Positions 1 through 12,757 of a DNA stretch of 64,000 bases are shown here, in pieces. Source of the DNA: Parapristionchus giblindavisi (taxonomy: Eukaryota; Nematoda; Chromadorea; Rhabditida; Diplogasteridae); the NCBI GenBank assembly GCA_943737045.1, contig CALSFV010000123.1, positions 1-64,000 of the forward strand, read 5' to 3'. Positions within the stretch are counted from its first letter, which is position 1; every line of letters starts with the position of its first letter. Under the pieces are notes generated by a model, which saw nothing but the letters and a program-made list of their open reading frames with translations, searched no databases and was not told the origin of the DNA. The position numbers and the translations under genes are program-made.

Positions 1-1553
1 CATATACGATGGTCGTCCTGCACAATGACGATAGACTACCAATGAATTCATTCTATTGATATCACGATCACGAAGACGACGTTCAACCTTTAAATTCATC
101 TTTGATCTTTGAACTCTGATCCTTAATCATCTACCTTGTAGTATTGATTGACTACGGGTGAAGTAATGCCAGTTTCGGCTTCCTGGAATTAAAAATCAAT
201 AAAATCATTATTGATTGATCAACTCACAATTTGTCGTTGAGTTACGGTAGGAAAGTGTGAGAATCTCTTGATGAAACATCGACGATTATTCACATCCAGA
301 ATAGCAGTGAGGTTCTGGAAATTATCGAATGATTACTGTAGATCAGTGATATGATAGATATCGATCGTGAATTTTCAGTTTTAATGGAAAAGCTTCAAAA
401 TACAACCGTGAATGCATCTGAACTAAACTATGTAAATTGAAGAGGGTAATCGATATTTATGGTAATCAATAATTTAGAATACCTTCTTGAAATCGTGTAC
501 AAACATTGCAGATATTGGCCGTCCATCTGCCGTTCGAACTTCCGCTGTTTGTGGTGATGCTTGAGGAATCTGGAAGGTTTATCTTTCATCGTTTTCAACT
601 ATCCACTGCACAAAATATGAAATATTAGAGGATGGGAAGCATTATTTCTTTATGTTCTATAAGATCTCCGAAACTCAATCAATCATTTGTTGGCAACCAT
701 TCCCCATACAATGGTTCTGTTCCTGATAAAGGTTATTTCATTAGATCGTATGATATCGTACCCCGTCATTTCCGACGAATACACCAGGTTGATCGGGAGA
801 TGAACGGAAGAGACGCTTCATAACCGATGAATGAATGTATCTGGAATTTGATCTTTGTTCTTTAATCTTTGATCTTTGATCTCTGAACTCACGCTCGATA
901 TGCGAATCCGAGTACGAAAGAGAATAGAATAAGAGCGATGATGACAGCTATGTTGAAGTGTCTGAATAAAGAAATGCAGTCATACTTTAATTTTTTTTAA
1001 ATTTTTTTCCAAATTTACAATGCGCGCTCTACCTGTAGAGAAACGCTGTGTATAATATTGAAATAATTTAAACGAACCGACTAATTCTTCGTCTTTCTCT
1101 TTCTTCAGGAGAGTAACTCCTTGGAGGGGAAGGTGTACGACACAATGGAGAAGGAGTTAATCTCACTATTGATAGAGGACCAAATGATGATGTTCTCTTC
1201 TTACGTGTGAAATACTCGTCGTGTGTCTCCTGTCTGAATAATTACAAACGTCCTCTCCCACTACACCACTGGTGATATCGATTAACCTGTTCTGTTTGAT
1301 GATCTCATTTGCCTGATCTACCGCATCGGTTATGATTACCTGAAGACAATTGATATTCAAATCATATCATTTAATCACTTTATTCGAACATATTGTGAAA
1401 ATATCTGAACTCTTGAGTATTGGAAATACAGTACCCTAGTTCATGAGTACCGTACTCTCAAAGATAGAAATACCGTACCTCTGGTGCACTCGGTATAGTA
1501 TTCGTCGCTTGCTTCTTCTCCTCACTTAGTTCAGATTTCGTAAAGACCGTCAT
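1..1553 (-). CDS. Single-pass membrane protein, 3' end beyond window
   Basis: Nine phase-consistent exons read on the minus strand: 1479-1553, 1287-1339, 1205-1233, 1033-1045 (13-nt micro-exon), 893-961, 762-840, 483-569, 135-182 and 40-87, then an intron that leaves the window. The visible protein is 167 residues. It starts MTVFTKSELSEEKK, has one strongly hydrophobic segment at about residues 60-78 (IAVIIALILFSFVLGFAY), followed by basic residues and a soluble tail ending at the cut with VERRLRDRDINRMNSL. There is no signal peptide, so a type II or tail-inside single-pass topology is likely. The first ATG lies 7 nt after an acceptor (TCGTAG), which could be a trans-splice site. I do not recognise the family. 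The micro-exon is the weakest part: it is needed to keep phase between 1205-1233 and 893-961. Confidence 0.6.
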
Positions 1554-1723
1554 TAGGACGGACTACGATTATTGATGGATCTTAATCAATAAATCATTTC
1601 AATCGATTCGATATTATCGAAAATAATTAAGTGTTTCAGCAATAAGTTGAAATGATAAGTGAAGATGTAACTGTATGAAATAGTATAGAAAGAGCTCCTG
1701 AGTGTATTGGACTAACAAGGAAG

Positions 1724-1860
1724 ATGGTGGAGAGGGAGAGGGAGAGGGAGAGAAAGGAGAGAGAGGGGAGAGGGAGAGAAAGGAGAGGGAGAGAGGGGAG
1801 AGGGAGAGAGGGGAGAGAGGGAAGAGGGAGAGAAGAGAGAGGGAGAAATAGGGGAGAGAG
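1724..1860. repeat. GA-rich low-complexity tract
   Basis: Irregular GAGAGG/GGGAGA purine tract just upstream of the 28-bp minisatellite. It opens long reading frames rich in Ser, Leu and Pro on the minus strand and Arg, Glu and Gly on the plus strand; these are products of composition, not genes. Confidence 0.9.
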
Positions 1861-1985
1861 GAGAGAGTATGTGATTTCACGTGAGAATAAAGAGAAGTGG
1901 AGATCAAACAAAAGGTCAGCGAGTAAGGAGATGAGCTTAACTCCGTTCGTGGAAAGGGTAGAGGGAGATCAGGAGTAAGAGAAGT

Positions 1986-3990
1986 AGAGAGAGAGGGAGA
2001 GGTAGAGGGAGAGAGGAAGATGGAAAGAGGTAGAGGGAGAGAGGGAGATGGAAAGAGGTAGAGGGAGAGAGGGAGATGGAAAGAGGTAGAGGGAGAGAGG
2101 GAGACTGACAGAGGTAGAGGGAGAGAGGGAGACTGACAGAGGTAGAGGGAGAGAGGGAGACTGACAGAGGTAGAGGGAGAGAGGGAGATGGAAAGAGGTA
2201 GAGGGAGAGAGGGAGACTGACAGAGGTAGAGGGAGAGAGGGAGACTGACAGAGGTAGAGGGAGAGAGGGAGACTGACAGAGGTAGAGGGAGAGAGGGAGA
2301 CTGACAGAAGTAGAGGGAGAGAGGGAGACTGACAGAGGTAGAGGGAGAGAGGAAGACTGACAGAGGTAGAGGGAGAGAGGAAGACTGACAGAGGTAGAGG
2401 GAGAGAGGGAGACTGACAGAGGTAGAGGGAGAGAGGGAGACTGACAGAGGTAGAGGGAGAGAGGGAGACTGACAGAGGTAGAGGGAGAGAGGGAGACTGA
2501 CAGAGGTAGAGGGAGAGAGGGAGACTGACAGAGGTAGAGGGAGAGAGGGAGACTGACAGAGGTAGAGGGAGAGAGGAAGATGGAAAGAGGTAGAGGGAGA
2601 GAGGGAGACTGACAGAGGTAGAGGGAGAGAGGGAGACTGACAGAGGTAGAGGGAGAGAGGGAGACTGACAGAGGTAGAGGGAGAGAGGGAGACTGACAGA
2701 GGTAGAGGGAGAGAGGGAGACTGACAAAGGTAGAGGGAGAGAGGGAGACTGACAGAGGTAGAGGGAGAGAGGGAGACTGACAGAGGTAGAGGGAGAGAGG
2801 GAGACTGACAGAGGTAGAGGGAGAGAGGGAGACTGACAGAGGTAGAGGGAGAGAGGGAGACTGACAGAGGTAGAGGGAGAGAGGGAGACTGACAGAGGTA
2901 GAGGGAGAGAGGGAGACTGACAGAGGTAGAGGGAGAGAGGGAGACTGACAAAGGTAGAGGGAGAGAGGGAGACTGACAGAGGTAGAGGTAGAGAGGGAGA
3001 CTGACAGAGGTAGAGGGAGAGAGGGAGACTGACAGAGGTAGAGGGAGAGAGGGAGACTGACAGAGGTAGAGGGAGAGAGGGAGACTGACAGAGGTAGAGG
3101 GAGAGAGGGAGACTGACAGAGGTAGAGGGAGAGAGGGAGACTGACAGAGGTAGAGGGAGAGAGGGAGACTGACAGAGGTAGAGGGAGAGAGGGAGACTGA
3201 CAGAGGTAGAGGGAGAGAGGGAGACTGACAGAGGTAGAGGGAGAGAGGGAGACTGACAGAGGTAGAGGGAGAGAGGGAGACTGACAAAGGTAGAGGGAGA
3301 GAGGGAGACTGACAGAGGTAGAGGGAGAGAGGGAGACTGACAGAGGTAGAGGGAGAGAGGGAGACTGACAGAGGTAGAGGGAGAGAGGGAGACTGACAGA
3401 GGTAGAGGGAGAGAGGGAGACTGACAGAGGTAGAGGGAGAGAGGGAGACTGACAGAGGTAGAGGGAGAGAGGGAGACTGACAGAGGTAGAGGGAGAGAGG
3501 GAGACTGACAAAGGTAGAGGGAGAGAGGGAGACTGACAGAGGTAGAGGTAGAGAGGGAGACTGACAGAGGTAGAGGGAGAGAGGGAGACTGACAGAGGTA
3601 GAGGGAGAGAGGGAGACTGACAGAGGTAGAGGGAGAGAGGGAGACTGACAGAGGTAGAGGGAGAGAGGGAGACTGACAGAGGTAGAGGGAGAGAGGGAGA
3701 CTGACAGAGGTAGAGGGAGAGAGGGAGACTGACAGAGGTAGAGGGAGAGAGGGAGACTGACAGAGGTAGAGGGAGAGAGGGAGACTGACAGAGGTAGAGG
3801 GAGAGAGGGAGACTGACAAAGGTAGAGGGAGAGAGGGAGACTGACAGAGGTAGAGGGAGAGAGGGAGACTGACAGAGGTAGAGGGAGAGAGGGAGACTGA
3901 CAGAGGTAGAGGGAGAGAGGGAGACTGACAAAGGTAGAGGGAGAGAGGGAGACTGACAGAGGTAGAGGGAGAGAGGGAGACTGACAGAGA
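1986..3990. repeat. 28-bp minisatellite, about 71 copies
   Basis: Tandem array with a 28-bp unit (CTGACAGAGGTAG followed by AGGGAGAGAGGGAGA). Unit types include CTGACAGAGG (most common), CTGACAAAGG, CTGACAGAAG and ATGGAAAGAGG, the last clustered at the left edge. Because 28 is not a multiple of three, all three minus-strand frames read the same 28-residue Ser/Leu/Pro repeat without stops; these are not protein genes. The variant order shows a 560-bp (20-unit) internal duplication. Confidence 0.97.
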
Positions 3991-4030
3991 CAAAAGGAAG
4001 CGGAGAGAGGAGAGGGAAGGATAAGTATAC

Positions 4031-7000
4031 ATATTCTTACATCAAATATTCCTAATTGGTGAATGATTTCTTCATGTTGTATCTTTCTCTGTTAGGTCAT
4101 ACAATTGTGAATTGATATTGGAAAGATATTAAATAGAATGACGAATGAGCGATCTTCTTTCGATAACAAGACCGATATTACTAAAAGTCAGTCTTACACG
4201 GGGATAGTACGATAGTACTAAATAGAGTTTTTCATTTTTGTGATTGCTCGCAAAATTGAACCACACACAATTGATGAGCCAATTCATTTCAAAAAAATAA
4301 TTTCAATTTTTAAATAGCGTCGATAATAGAGTGTGAGGATGTTATTATCGAAAGAATGATATATGTTTTATGATTAGAATGAATTTGATTAATATTCAAT
4401 GTTTCTCGTGAGGAATCATCAAAATAGTTATTGATGAGAAGAGATTTCAACAATTACAATGCAAAAGAGTACCACATCACATATCCAAGCTATTACGATG
4501 TATGGATTGAGAAGCATAACAGTTAGACAATTTTACATTAAAGACCATATTTAGATTTGAGAGGAAGAAATAGTCAAATATCTGATTAACACTATAGCAC
4601 AACAGATCTAAGCACAAATCTTTCAAAATGGTTTTTTTCTGGGACAATGGTTGGTGCTCACTAGATGTTTGGTGCCGCGGGTACTTGCGGTTCCGGTACT
4701 TTACCCTATCCAAGTTCGAAAACCAAAAACCGTTACTTCTCAATGAGAAGAGTTGTTACGTGTAAGTATTAGGTATCATTGAAAATTTTTTTAAATATTT
4801 TTAATTTCTCATTAGAATTCTTTTTTTTTCTCAAATGACCGACCTGCACCATGTTTTCTTGACTTACACATTTTTATAGTATGTCAGGAAAAGTCGATCT
4901 TACTTACTGTTCTTGGTTGTGGGTACAGTAACGGAACCACAGAAATAAGCGATACCCAAATCCGTGGTAGTGAGCACCAACCCTGGTTATCAAATATAAA
5001 ATACAAGATAGAATTAAAGATTTGTGCCTAAATGTGATAGGTTCTTACAGAATATCAGAAATTGAGAAGAATGAACATAGTGTTCTATCCTCCTTCCTTC
5101 TTTACCGAGACCGGTGTGCCTCTGGAAGGAAAAGGATAGGGAGAGAGATGGAGAGGGAGAGGGAGAAGCAGGTTCTAGACACATTTGTGTGTGTATTTGC
5201 ATATCTAGTCGGGAATGGCAGATCACAAAACGGAGTAAGTCTCTCAACGTTCACGGTTTGAACGCTTTTATCCACAAATTTTCTGTGAAATCCGGTTTTG
5301 AGGAATTAGAATGATAGAATGAAAGAGGAAGGAAACTACTATAATACTGTATCTTATCGTTTAAGAACAACAAAAACAGACTGAATGGTAAAATATAGAA
5401 TATTTCTACCCTTGGTTCCATTGGAGTGAATATGATTAAGAAGAGAGAGGAACTATAGAATGGAGAATATTGATGAAGATAATAGAGATTAAAGATGAAA
5501 CTGAATCGGACAATGAATAAGATGGACGAAGAAGATGAAGATGAGAGGGGAGAGGGTAAAGGGAAAGGGAGATAGAGAAGAACAAGGTAGAGGGTAGAGG
5601 GAGGGGAAGAGGGAGAGGGGAGAAGGGGATAGAGGGAGTGACTGAGGAGAAGAGGGAGAGGGGAGAAGGGGATAGAGGGAGTGACTGAGGAGAAGACGAT
5701 GTGTATATTGGACAATGAAAGGCGAGGTATTCAGAGGGGGAGATGTTGTCCCTCTCTCCCTTATAGGGTAGTGACCGACGACTGTGCCTAGAGGGAGAGG
5801 GAGAGAGGGAGAGAGGGAGAGAGGGAGAGAGGGAGAGAGGGAGAGAACCCGATATAGTCTATCTTCTCCTCGTCACTGTTCGTTTCTTTTGTCCATTCAG
5901 TGTCAACCAATTATCATTCATCTTTCTCTTTACAATTGACTAAACGAGAGAATCATTAAAAGAATTCTATCAGAAATAGTTATTATACAGTACAGTCCGG
6001 TCAAGTTTTGTACATGAATCTCGCAGAGGAAAAATATGACGTGGTTTAAAGTAGCAATTCGAAAAATGCAGTCTACCTACCCATTTTCGGATGATTGTCA
6101 TTTGTCTTGGGATTACGTCGAAACTATAGAATTTTTGTACCAGTTTTGGAAGTCATAAAAAAGTACGTGATATCACCGACACTGACGATTACGGATACAC
6201 CACAACATAATTTGAAACTCTCCGCTCTGGCAACACTCTCTCGTCATCTTTGTCTGCAGGAGAGTGTGTCTAGAGCGGAGTAAAAATAGCTTAAGGTGTG
6301 TAAGATTTTGACAATCGAAAAATTTTCGAATGAGAAAATAGATGCTGTTTGTCACTGTGCGTTTAAGAGAGATGCATATAAAATACTGTACTGTAAATGT
6401 ATAATTCGCTTCTCTTCAATATACTACTTCATATTTTCAACTCGCCATGAAATGTTTTATTCTAAAAAAGATCTCGCGGAATTAATAAATACGTTTATTG
6501 GATCAGAGTCATACTGTAGATACAGTAATACAGCTACCGTAATCTTTGAATGAATCGATGGTAAATCAATCAATCAATCGATATTTAATATGAGAGAGGA
6601 ATGTGCACACATTAATCACAAGAATGGATGGTGGATGGAACCCGGAAAGAGATCTGATAGAGATCAAAGACCAAAGATCAATCTGCAAACTACATAGGTT
6701 TACTGTAGAGATAATGCTGTATACCGGTCCTGGTGGAAGAATAGGATAGATAAGGAGAAGATATGACTGAGAAGGGGTCACTATGGAGGGGTTTGGTCTA
6801 TAGGGGAACAAATAGTCTGGAGAAAAAAGGAGATTGAAGAGAAGAGAAAACAAACGAAATGATTGAGTCATTGTATTAGGATAGGACTAATTAAAGACTG
6901 ATTATGATGATAATAAGAACTACTATACTAGTCTAGAATCTAGTATTCATAACTTACAATAAATGAGACGAGAGAGTGTGCAAAACGAGGAGACTCTTAT

Positions 7001-7259
7001 TTTCTTTTCTTTTCGAAACTTTTGAACAGAACATAAGAAAAGGATACTTTGATAACTATAATGTCATAGAAAGAAGATTAATCATACTTGAGAGAGACAA
7101 AAGTCATATCCTGAGAGGAGGTGACACTTATTAAGAAAGAAAGAGTTAAAGCTCGAAACGCCTCAGGGCACAGAATACAGATAAGATCTAGTCACGAAAG
7201 ACTATATGGGAATACCTAGCGAATCACAGGTATTGGGAACAAAGATCAAAGATCAAAGA
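4031..7259. other. Interval without a recognisable gene
   Basis: No exon chain with consistent phase was found. It holds a diverged inverted repeat (about 4609-4710 against 4920-5035, sharing GGTTGGTGCTCACTA), a 44-bp tandem duplication in GA-rich DNA (about 5605-5695), a GAGAGAGG microsatellite (5790-5846), a solo transposon end at about 5989 (ACAGTACAGTCCGGTC) and a small hairpin element at 6216-6281. The long minus-strand frame at 5251-5715 is Ser/Leu/Pro low complexity. Confidence 0.6.
6216..6281. mobile_element. Short hairpin repeat (CTCCGCTCTGG family)
   Basis: A 66-bp imperfect palindrome: AACTCTCCGCTCTGGCAACA at the left is matched by GAGAGTGTGTCTAGAGCGGAG at the right in inverse orientation. 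Two relatives occur at 13540-13604 and about 38455-38500, so this is a dispersed family and not a gene-specific terminator. No coding capacity. Confidence 0.6.
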
Positions 7260-9206
7260 TCACATTTTGGGTGGAGGTTCGAAAAAGTCATCGGAAATAA
7301 TTAGAGTTGACCGGCGTGAGAAAGATTGAGATTTGGCAGAGAGAGGAGGAGTTGATTCAGCACGTTTTGGTTCAGATGGATCTGGACATCCTGTTACTGT
7401 CTGAAAAGGAAATTTAATAAACGATTATTGTTAAATATCGCAAAATAAGTTTGATGAACTGGCTTTCTGGCATTCGTTACGTTCGTGGCTAATACGTTTC
7501 ATGATCGGTATAGACACGAGGTTCATTATTTTTCGCCTAATCTTGAAGAAGGAAAATACCAAATATCCAGAATATTACCTCCTTACTAATGTTCTTTACT
7601 CATGTTAATGATAGTTAAGAATACGAGTACCTTTTTAGTCTTCATTTCCTTTCGGAAATAGGCAACTTTGAAGAAGAGAGCGACAATCTCGAATAGAGTG
7701 AGGATGATTATGAAGATGGGGAAGAGAAGATGAAGAGTTGAGAAGTACCAAACAGTTACACGAACTATAATTACATTATTCTCATTTGCTGGATTAGGGA
7801 AAATAGTTTCATTCTCCAAAAGATACACGCAGAATGTTCAAGCTTTGAATATAATAACTAACCATATTTTTTCTCTTTTCATAGTAAATTAAATTAAATT
7901 AAATTGTAAAAAATTAAAAAATGAAAGATGACCTCCATTAACAGCCAATACAATAAGTGCTCCAGTAGTAACAAATGAAGATGAAATATAAGGAAGAGTG
8001 AGAAGAGGACGAGTGACCATTACTGATACTATGGACATGATACAGAGACACAGAATAACGATCTGAAATTGAACTATTGATTAAATTATTGATTAGAAAA
8101 TACTGGAGGGATGATACCATAATTGCATCATTACTCATTCGACTTAAATTTCATATGATAAATTAAGTGAATTTGAGGATTCGATCATGTCAGTTTTTTT
8201 CTGCTCAAAAGCTGCGAAAAAAAGAAATTGTGAGAAAACTGTCCTCATTCTCCAAACTCTTTTGCCTAGGCCTTGTCAATCACAATTTCTTTGCATTTTG
8301 CACTATTTATTTGTCTTGCAGAAAAAATATCGCATTAAAAGACTATTGTAATATGTGAATATTTCATCACGAAATATTATTATGAAATATTAACCAATAT
8401 GTAATGTAAACAGTATGTTTATCATCTCGTGATATTTCTCTGTTAGAATGAATAATGTTTATGACTAAGAGCGAATTCTGAACCCATTAAACCGTAATCA
8501 ACTAATACAGTTTTTGTCATATCAAAGTCGTTTTTTTTTCAAGAAATTAGTAAGATTTTAAAGAAATTTCGATTTTTCCATAACGTTGTCATATTCGATT
8601 TGGAAAATTATTTCCTTCTGCACTTGTTTTTTTCCAACAATAAGGTCAGAAGGAATTAGACTTAGACATTGAAGTTCTAAATGTAAATGATATGAAAATG
8701 ATAACAAACCAGATATCCAAAAGTGGGATAATGCAATTGTGTTGGAATCAAAGGAGACGATGCCGTGGGGATATGTCGAATCTGTAATTCGAGTCATGAA
8801 TATAACTGTATCTATCAGTATCGGAGAACTTTTTCATTTTATTATCTAAAGAAACATGAAAGGTGATAAAACACTAAACATATTACTTACTTGGATAATG
8901 TTTACACTTGGATATTTTGACCCAGAATAGATTTGAGTCGGTTATTCCCAAAATTATAAAGTAAGTGCAAGTTTGTGCAATGACTAAAGTACATAGACTA
9001 CTTACCATAATAATCATCAATACAATAGCCGTTAGAATAAGTACAACTTCTCCAATCAGAATCCATGTTACTATTCTACTTATCTTCGCTCTTTCCTTCA
9101 TTGCAATTGCCCTCATCTTCCACCATTTTGATGATGTCGACGTTGATGGATGATCAACGACAATGGAGGTATCAGAGGGCTGTGGAGGGTCATCTCCGTC
9201 CCCCAT
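7260..9206 (-). CDS. Multi-pass (about 4 TM) membrane protein
   Basis: Exons on the minus strand: 9006-9206 (or reading on to 8896), 8710-8781, 8585-8676, 7933-8062, 7631-7813 and 7260-7400 with a TGA stop. The N-terminus starts MGDGDDPPQPSD and is cytoplasmic-looking. Hydrophobic segments are IVTWILIGEVVLILTAIV, IVILCLCIMSIVSVMV, SSSFVTTGALIVLAV and FPIFIIILTLFEIVALFF. Between the first two lies a loop with a glycosylation sequon (NST), and the C-terminal tail is polar and ends FEPPPKM. Two joints are uncertain. After the first TM an intron from 9005 may end at 8912, leaving a 16-nt exon, or the frame may read through. The join 7933 to 7813 is out of phase by one base, so a tiny exon or a sequence error may lie there. 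The layout resembles tetraspan proteins, but I see no CCG or other family motif and give no name. Confidence 0.55.
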
Positions 9207-10193
9207 ACGGAGAATGATGACAAGACCGATATGTCTGATATCAAATGAGAGATTAGAGAAGGAGAGAAGGAGAGAGGGAGAGGGAGAACGAGGGAGAGGG
9301 AGAGGGAGAAAGAGAGAGTGACAAATAATAGTTGTGAGAGATAATTGAGAAAGAAGTGTGAAAAGAACAAATGGAGCCTCCGCTCCCCTTTTTCTTCTTC
9401 TTCAATCTTAATGAAAAGAAGTAGAATATGAGTAGAATTTGTTTATATTGGAAACATTTCTGGGAACTTTACTGAACCATAAACCAAGTATCTATCATCA
9501 TTCAAAACATATCATAGTTATCGTCGTAAGAATAAATATCATCGATATGATTCATGGAATGACGAACTATAATTATGAATAGAGGAAATAGATAGAATAA
9601 TCAAAGACAAGGGAATGATAATTGGTATTTGTCTGAATCTGATGTAGATGAAGAAGAGAAATGACGAAGATATTCTATGATTAGAGGTTTCCAGGTTTCT
9701 GCAACCTATCTCTTATTTTAAAGGACTACTGATTAGAGCTATATTTATGATAAAAGTTATCAAAAACAGTCCCTATCTCGTGCAATTTCGGTAAAAATAC
9801 ACTAATCCATGAAATAGTATGTAAATAAATAAGGAAAAAACGTCATCGATAGGGAGATTATTATGGAGAATATGAGGAATGGTTGATAAATAGTAAAGTT
9901 ATTGGTTTGATTGTGACCAATAGAGAATAATATGATAAGAATGATAAGAGAAGGAACGAAGATGATAAATATGTATAGATAATGGAGATGAATGATAAAG
10001 AATGAATTGAATTTGTCTATGATCTGAATAGATTAGAAAGAAGGAAGACATAGAATATACAGAATAAAGATATCTTTGATAATTGTTAAGATTTAATTAT
10101 ATGAACATTACAAGAATGTTAGCCATTCAATACACTAGTATTTAAGAGAAGAGTTTATATTCCTCAGAAAAGTTGAATGATATTTCCAATCAT
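9207..10193. other. Intergenic interval, no gene seen
   Basis: AT-rich sequence with a GA-rich patch at about 9255-9320. No exon series or element ends were recognised. It probably contains the upstream region of the minus-strand gene starting at 9206. Confidence 0.5.
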
Positions 10194-12757
10194 CTAAAGT
10201 TCTTTATCTCTAAATAATTCAGTAGTTTCTCCTTTGTACAGGAAAAACATTCCAAAAAGAGCAGTAATAATTGAAAAACTAAAGAAAAAAACTACTATAT
10301 AGAGGTCGTGTATCTCATAAGATATATGTTATTCATTCCCTTTCTGTATATCATTACATGATATAATAATGAAGATGTGTAAAGGGATATGTCATATATG
10401 ACTAACAATAATAAGACATCTACCAAGACATGCAAGCCGGTTACACTCCACTGCATCAAAAAATTTAAATCAATCATTTTTGGAGCAAAAATCTTATTCA
10501 AAGAAACCCATAAAATACCAAAAGAGGGTAAAACATTGAGACATTCAAAAACAATAACATCACCGGAAGTAAAAGAAGTAAAAGATTTGGAGTATTATCT
10601 ATAATCAAATAAAGATGATTAGATAACTTTCCCAGCTAACCATGGGTACAATCTCGGTTCAAACACACTCCGATCAGATTACTCACAATTTAGTCATAAC
10701 TAACATTGATTTGACTATCGAGATTCAAGACGATAATACTCCATAATGGCTATAAAAAGGATAATATATCCGTCCCATGCAAACCAATACACTAGAGGTA
10801 ACGGCATTCTCTATTTATCCCTCTCTACCTCTCCTTTTCTCTCTCTCTATCTCAACAATCTCCGTGGAGACTCAATTTCATTCCTTCTTCATATCTCTTT
10901 ACTCTCATAATCTAAATCCATTATATACTTCTACAGAATCAGGCCTATTTGTCCATATCAACATAGACCGTTCAAATATTATAGTAAAGGAATTCAACAT
11001 GACCTCATTTTAAATTGTCAAATCCTTTTTAAGGGAATACGACTAGATCATTTTAAAATCCCATGGAACATTAGATGGAAATGGAAGTTCTTCCATGATC
11101 GTGAAGGATATGTGTGAAGATATTGATCATGGATTATTATTGTGCATCGAATAAAAAACATACACCGATTCATGCACGAAATACGATAGAAAAAGAATAT
11201 GGATGAGAGGATATGTAAATAGTAAAGAAGGAAACGTTAACGACAATAACTCTTTTCATAATTATTATCGATTACACATACCACAAACCAAGAACGACCG
11301 TACAGCACATAAAATCTCTCAAAATTGATGATCTCTCGAGGGTCAGAGTTTCAGAAAAATGACTTGGATCAGAATAATGTAACTGAGGTCTCTATGAAAG
11401 AGAGATTATCTTTGATATGCGAGAACAATCAACATTCAAAATTAATTAATGATGTCTTATATTTGTCACTCACCGAAGAAAGTGACTAGAATGAGAACAG
11501 TCATGGGGAACAGATAGAGGTCTATATACATTATGAGTACATTTGATTGGGAATATGCGAAATGCATGAAGAGAATATGAGCATCACGAGGATGAAAATG
11601 GGATTGAGTGACCAGATGGAGAGGGGGGGGGGAGAGATCCAAGAGGGAGAGGGAGAGGGAGGGGGAGAGGGAGAGAAGTTGAAAGGACAGTTCAAAGAAT
11701 CATCAATATCGTGAATGATTCCATATAGAAGAGAATAAAGGAATGAAAGAGAATGATTGACCATCTGTCTATTATAGAAGAAGAATGGTATATCGAGACC
11801 ATTTTCTAGCCCTTTTACCTTTCTCTCCCTTTCTCTCCCTCTCCCTCTCCGTTTCTCTCTCTCCCTCTCCCTTTCTCTCTCCCTCTCCCTTTTTCCCTCT
11901 CCTTCCATCCCTCTCCCTCTCCCTCTCCCTCTCCCTCTCCCTCTCCCTCTCCCTCTCCCTCTCCCTCTCCCTCTCCCTCTCCCTCTCCCTCTCCCTCTCC
12001 CTCTCCCTCTCCCTCTCCCTCTCCCTCTCCCTCTCCCTCTCCCTCTCCCTCTCCCTCTCCCTCTCCCTCTCCCTCTCCCTCTCCCTCTCCCTCTCCCTCT
12101 CCCTCTCCCTCTCCCTCTCCCTCTCCCTCTCCCTCTCCCTCTCCCTCTCCCTCTCCCTCTCCCTCTCCCTTCTCTCCCTCTCCCATCTCTACCTCTCCCT
12201 TCTCTCCCTCTCCCTTCTCTCCCTCTCCCTCTCCCTCTCCCTCTCCCTCTCCCTCTCCCTCTCCGTTTCTCTCTCTCCCTCTCCCTCTCCCTCTCCCTCT
12301 CCCTCTTCCTCTCCCTCTACCCCTCTCAACTTCACATCTATTCTCTCAATCCCATTATAGTCATATTCATTGGTTAGTCTAAAGTGCAAGGCCACCCCTA
12401 TCTCCTTCTCCTTCTTCTTCTTCTGTGTCAATTCACTTCTTTCTTCTATTGGTCATCTATGGTTCAGACATGGCAAAAAGTGAACTTCACCGTGTCACCA
12501 TCAACGATGACACTAATAATAGGATATGTACAAGTACACTCAAACAACTATTACATGCAAAATTGACCAGTGTCAGGGATAGATAGGGAAAGGGGATATA
12601 GAGGAAGTAGGGAGGAGAGAGAGAAGGGAGAGAGAGAGGGACGGGTATTGGTAGAGGAGGGGTATCCTGCACTACCGAATAGAAATAGCCGATCGAACAT
12701 TTGATTTCTGAACAATTCACGTGAACTTTTGTTCTGTATATCTCCTTTTGTCATCAT
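10194..12757 (-). CDS. Probable multi-pass membrane protein, partly resolved
   Basis: Several hydrophobic exon-like segments lie in order on the minus strand. 12757 starts with ATG ([16 protein letters not shown], to a donor near 12674). 12483-12551 carries [17 protein letters not shown]. About 11466-11530 carries [15 protein letters not shown]. 10519-10598 carries [18 protein letters not shown], 10296-10450 carries [17 protein letters not shown], and 10194-10278 carries [16 protein letters not shown] and ends with TAG. The three last exons join in phase, but the gap between 10296 and 10278 is only 17 nt, too short for a normal intron. Phases of the upstream exons do not all join, so exons are missing or bases are wrong. 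The hydrophobic profile would suit a serpentine receptor or other polytopic protein; no motif fixes this. It could also be two genes. Confidence 0.38.
11908..12170. repeat. CCCTCT hexamer microsatellite
   Basis: About 43 nearly perfect CCCTCT units, inside a longer pyrimidine-rich region from about 11838 to 12330. Frames through it read Ser-Leu or Gly-Glu dipeptides and are not genes. The strict strand asymmetry (pyrimidines on plus) gives triplex-forming potential. Confidence 0.97.

Noticed and set aside
1614..4032. Three overlapping minus-strand frames of 550-690 codons rich in Ser, Leu and Pro
   Set aside because: They are the three phases of a 28-bp minisatellite and all read the same periodic peptide; frame openness follows from the unit sequence.
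5251..5715. 154-codon Ser/Pro/Leu frame
   Set aside because: Low-complexity GA/CT-rich DNA with a 44-bp tandem duplication; no splice sites or conserved features.
8996..9005. A 22-nt intron after the first membrane segment of the tetraspan-like gene (GTAAGT..TTTAG)
   Set aside because: Using it leads to an early stop; read-through or a longer intron ending near 8912 keeps the frame.
11785..12360. Ser-Leu repeat protein on plus and Gly-Glu protein on minus
   Set aside because: Both arise from the CCCTCT hexamer; no start context, exon structure or flanking coding sequence.
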